From: Clostridium sp. CAG:413
GTDB taxonomy: Bacteria > Bacillota > Clostridia > Oscillospirales > Acutalibacteraceae
Length of the DNA: 15,829 nucleotides
NCBI GenBank assembly: GCA_000431775.1
Contig: FR888200.1
Coordinates: 1,321-17,149, forward strand
Direction of reading: 5' to 3'
Position numbers and translations under genes: made by a program. The notes under the pieces were generated by a model. It had not been told where the DNA came from. It worked only from the letters and a program-made list of their open reading frames with translations, and did not search any database. Each line of letters opens with the position of its first letter. The stretch's first letter is position 1. Shown here in pieces: positions 13,403 to 15,829 of the stretch.

Positions 13403-15420
13403 TACTTGCCAAGACCGCAGGCTTCTGTTTCGGAGTCGACAGAGCGGTCAATATGGCCTATGAGCTTGCGAATTCCGACGCACGGGCGGCAACTCTCGGC
13501 CAGCTTATCCACAATTCGCTTGTCACCGACGACCTTGCCGCAAAGGGCGTGAGGATAATCTCTTCACCTGCCGAGGCGCAGCGGGGAGAGACGGTCATAA
13601 TCAGGGCGCACGGAGTAGCTGCCGAGGTTTATGAAGAGCTGAAGGGCACGGGTGCGGAGATATGCGACGCCACCTGCCCGTTTGTTAAGAAGATACACCG
13701 TATCGTCGCCGAGAACAGCGGCGAGGATACCGAGGTTTTCATCGCGGGCGACCCGAATCACCCGGAAGTCATAGGCATAAAGGGTCACTGTAAGGGCGAG
13801 GTGAATATCTTCAACAGCGAGGCGGAGCTGGACGAGATAATCAAAAATGACGGCAAAAATTACGATAAAAGAATAATAGCTGTCTCTCAGACGACTTTTT
13901 CGCAAAAAGTCTGGAAAATTTGCAAAGAAAAAATAAAAAAATACTATACAAACGCTAAAATTTTTGATACAATATGTTTTGCAACTCGCGAACGGCAGGA
14001 TGAAGCCGCTTTGATTTCCAAACAGAGCGACATGATGATAATCATCGGCGACCGTCACAGTTCAAATACGGCGAAGCTAAAAGCCGTGTGCAGTGAAAAC
14101 TGCGACACTTATTTGGTGGAAAGAGCTGCAGAGCTCAATACCATAAATTTCTCGCATTGCGCCACTGTAGGCGTGACGGCGGGGGCATCGACCCCCTCCG
14201 CAATAATTAAGGAGGTACTTTTTGCAATGTCCGAGATCGTTAACGAAACCACAAATATTCAGGTAGAGGAGGTGCCTTCTGAAGTAGCAGCAGCTGAAGA
14301 TATGGATTTTTCCGCAGCTCTTGAGGAATCACTCAATAACATGAGTACCGATCAGCGTGTTAAGGGCGTCGTTATGGGTATTACCCCGACCGAGATCCAG
14401 GTCGATATCGGCAGGAAGCATGCAGGCTTCGTTCCCATGGACGAATACAGCGCAGACCCCAATGCAGACGCAGCTAAAGAGCTCAAGGTCGGCGATACGC
14501 TTGATCTTATCATAATGAAGACCAATGATGCCGAAGGCACCGTAATGCTTTCCAAGAGACGTTTTGACGCTCAGAAGGCATGGACCGACATCATCGCAGC
14601 AGAGGAGGACGGCAGAGTCCTTGAGGGCACTGTCGCCGAAGTTATCAAGGGCGGCATCCTCGTTGTCAGCGGCGGCGTCAGGATCTTCATCCCCGCTTCG
14701 CTCGCAACCGAGCGCAAAGACGAGCCTCTTGAGGATCTGCTCAAGAAGACCGTTAAGTTCCGTATCATCGAAGTCAACAAGCAGCGCAGGAGAGCCGTCG
14801 GCTCCATCCGTGCCGTTCTCAAGGATATGAGAAAAGAAGCCGCCGAGGCTTTCTGGGCACAGGCTGAGGTCGGCCAGAAGTATCACGGCGTTGTTAAGTC
14901 AATGACCAACTACGGCGCATTCGTCGATATCGGCGGCGTTGACGGTATGGTACATATCTCCGAGATGTCCTGGAAGCGTATCAAGAATCCCGCCGAAGTA
15001 TTCAGCATCGGTCAGGAAGTTGACGTTTACATCAAGGCTCTCGACGCTGAGAATAAGAAGATCTCTCTCGGCTACAGAAGAGACGAGGACAATCCCTGGG
15101 AGATCCTCAGGAAGAATTATCCCGTAGGCAGCGTGATCGAGGCTGAGATCGTCGGTCTCACCACCTTCGGCGCATTTGCAAGGATCATCCCCGGCATCGA
15201 CGGTCTTATCCATATTTCCCAGATCGCCGACAGACATATCAGCAAGCCTCAGGACGTTCTTACCGTAGGCGATAAAGTGACCTGCAAGATCACCGCTATC
15301 GACTTCGACAAGAAGCGCGTCAGCCTTTCCATCCGTGCTCTTATCGAGCCCGCCGCAGAAGAGGCTTCCGAGGAAGAAGCCGCTCCCGCTGAAGAAGCAG
15401 TCGAGGAGTCCGCTGAATAA
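13393..15420 (+). CDS. ispH: Fused 4-hydroxy-3-methylbut-2-enyl diphosphate reductase (IspH) and ribosomal protein S1
   Basis: The product is 675 residues. IspH (about 1-280) makes IPP and DMAPP in the last step of the MEP isoprenoid pathway. Its three [4Fe-4S] cysteines are C12 (GFCFGV), C95 (DATCPF) and C195 (DTICFAT), with substrate histidines H40, H73 and H123 and E125 (PNHPEV). After a linker rich in Glu/Val/Ala come four S1 RNA-binding domains at about 322-390, 408-474, 493-561 and 577-648, then an acidic tail. The fusion is known in Clostridia and is not rare. Start: TTG 13393 gives MRVILAKTAG, the best family fit; GTG 13399 (GTGA overlap with the plsC stop, AAGGA 8 nt upstream) is the alternative, two residues shorter. 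An internal in-frame ATG at 14227 has its own Shine-Dalgarno. Confidence 0.95.
   Translation: MRVILAKTAGFCFGVDRAVNMAYELANSDARAATLGQLIHNSLVTDDLAAKGVRIISSPAEAQRGETVIIRAHGVAAEVYEELKGTGAEICDATCPFVKKIHRIVAENSGEDTEVFIAGDPNHPEVIGIKGHCKGEVNIFNSEAELDEIIKNDGKNYDKRIIAVSQTTFSQKVWKICKEKIKKYYTNAKIFDTICFATRERQDEAALISKQSDMMIIIGDRHSSNTAKLKAVCSENCDTYLVERAAELNTINFSHCATVGVTAGASTPSAIIKEVLFAMSEIVNETTNIQVEEVPSEVAAAEDMDFSAALEESLNNMSTDQRVKGVVMGITPTEIQVDIGRKHAGFVPMDEYSADPNADAAKELKVGDTLDLIIMKTNDAEGTVMLSKRRFDAQKAWTDIIAAEEDGRVLEGTVAEVIKGGILVVSGGVRIFIPASLATERKDEPLEDLLKKTVKFRIIEVNKQRRRAVGSIRAVLKDMRKEAAEAFWAQAEVGQKYHGVVKSMTNYGAFVDIGGVDGMVHISEMSWKRIKNPAEVFSIGQEVDVYIKALDAENKKISLGYRRDEDNPWEILRKNYPVGSVIEAEIVGLTTFGAFARIIPGIDGLIHISQIADRHISKPQDVLTVGDKVTCKITAIDFDKKRVSLSIRALIEPAAEEASEEEAAPAEEAVEESAE
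13945..13973 (+). promoter_or_regulatory. Possible internal promoter in the AT-rich patch of the IspH coding region
   Basis: TATACA (13945-13950), a 17-nt spacer and TACAAT (13968-13973) lie in the only strongly AT-rich stretch of this gene (about 13850-13985), some 250 nt ahead of the internal S1 start. Each hexamer has one or two mismatches to consensus. AT-rich coding sequence can give this by chance. Confidence 0.28.
14210..14229 (+). promoter_or_regulatory. Internal Shine-Dalgarno and ATG at the IspH/S1 junction
   Basis: AGGAGGT (14210-14216) is followed by 10 nt and then ATG (14227-14229), in frame with the fusion at codon 279. Initiation here would yield a 397-residue protein consisting of the linker, four S1 domains and acidic tail (MSEIVNETTNIQ...). 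Confidence 0.62.
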
Positions 15421-15433
15421 TCTCTGACCTTTT

Positions 15434-15466
15434 GCCGCCCATGGTGTTCGCTGTGGGCGGCTTTTG
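15434..15466 (+). terminator. Rho-independent terminator of the housekeeping operon
   Basis: GCCGCCCA (15434-15441) pairs with TGGGCGGC (15454-15461) in an 8-bp, GC-rich stem with a 12-nt loop, followed by TTTT (15462-15465). The T-run is short, so read-through into the following transporter gene is possible. Confidence 0.75.
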
Positions 15467-15488
15467 CGAGTTTACGGTTCGTTCCGGG

Positions 15489-15829
15489 GTGATTCTTATC
15501 AAAAAGACTAAATTTTTAGGGCCTCTTTATTGCATTCTCGCCGCAGTGATATGGGGGCTTTCGTTCGTTGCACAGAGCGCAGGCGGCGAAAAAACAGGCA
15601 CTTTCACATTCAATGGGCTTAGGACTCTGCTCGGCGCAATAGTCCTCGTGCCGCTTGTCATAGTGTCGTTTAAGAAAGAAAATTCCGCACTTCCCGACGG
15701 CGAGAAGAAAAAATTTCCGTTCAAGGACGTGCTTATAGGCGGCGTTTGCTGCGGCCTGCCCCTCTTTATCGGCACAAATTTGCAGCAGTATGCCTTTAAT
15801 TTCCTCGATGCGGGCAAGGTTGGTTTCAT
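15489..15829 (+). CDS. DMT-superfamily (EamA) transporter, 3' end outside window
   Basis: About 113 residues of an open frame are visible without a stop. LYCILAAVIWGLSFVAQSAG is the typical first EamA transmembrane helix, including the conserved W-G-x-x-F. FNGLRTLLGAIVLVPLVIVSF is the second helix, with the conserved R. A charged loop (KKENSALPDGEKKKFPFKD) and a third helix, VLIGGVCCGLPLFIGTNLQQ, follow. Members export or import metabolites, amino acids or nucleotide sugars; the substrate cannot be told. The start is uncertain: GTG 15489 is the first standard codon but overlaps the only Shine-Dalgarno-like sequence GGGGTGAT (15486-15493). ATC at 15498 would be ideally placed and would give MKKTKFLGPLY. 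Confidence 0.87.
   Translation, partial: MILIKKTKFLGPLYCILAAVIWGLSFVAQSAGGEKTGTFTFNGLRTLLGAIVLVPLVIVSFKKENSALPDGEKKKFPFKDVLIGGVCCGLPLFIGTNLQQYAFNFLDAGKVGF

Noticed and set aside
14329..14886. A 185-codon minus-strand frame opposite the S1 domains.
   Set aside because: The sense strand encodes well-conserved S1 repeats; the antisense product resembles nothing I know.
15527..15829. A 100-codon minus-strand frame at the right edge.
   Set aside because: It lies opposite the EamA transporter helices, which fit a known family on the plus strand.

Overview
The window looks like chromosomal DNA from a Clostridia-type Bacillota, plausibly a gut Oscillospirales/Ruminococcaceae-like organism. The evidence is: (i) a fused IspH-ribosomal protein S1 gene in the order flavoprotein-cmk-plsC-ispH/S1, an arrangement known from Clostridia; (ii) strong AGGAGG-type ribosome binding sites; (iii) carbohydrate-active genes such as a GH95 fucosidase. 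Base composition is moderately GC-rich, with AT-rich intergenic regions. The assignment rests on gene content only. I saw no rRNA, tRNA, IS element, phage gene or CRISPR array.

Layout. 1-2424 (+): the 3' part of a cyclophilin-type peptidyl-prolyl isomerase with a low-complexity linker, overlapping by one base a SecB-like chaperone gene, followed by a neutral-ceramidase-like metalloenzyme. A strong hairpin at 2435-2462 closes this unit and also the convergent one. 2482-5566 (-): a two-gene operon with a TTG-started GHL6/beta-galactosidase-trimerisation-type glycosidase followed by an exported metallophosphoesterase. Back-to-back promoters in 5567-5694 separate it from an FkbM-family methyltransferase gene (5695-6741, +), which ends at a bidirectional terminator near 6850.

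6876-9750 (-): a GH95 alpha-L-fucosidase gene with a near-consensus promoter, followed by a HAD-IB phosphatase gene one base downstream. Divergent from it, 9925-10797 (+) encodes an RpiR-family HTH-SIS regulator. The shared 174-bp gap holds two good promoters, each with a small palindrome, so the regulator probably senses a phosphosugar and controls the fucosidase pair.

10794-15420 (+): directly continuing from the regulator is a tight housekeeping operon: BaiN/HI0933-type flavoprotein, cytidylate kinase, 1-acylglycerol-3-phosphate acyltransferase, and the IspH-S1 fusion. It ends at a hairpin at 15434-15461. A DMT/EamA transporter gene then begins and runs off the window.

The most notable points are an in-frame ATG with its own strong Shine-Dalgarno at the IspH/S1 junction, together with a sharp codon-usage shift there; two genes whose best-placed start codons appear to be AUA and AUC; the SecB-like chaperone coupled to a PPIase; and the palindromes in the fucosidase/RpiR control region. 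I found no clear novel multi-gene system; most of the window is ordinary core and carbohydrate metabolism.
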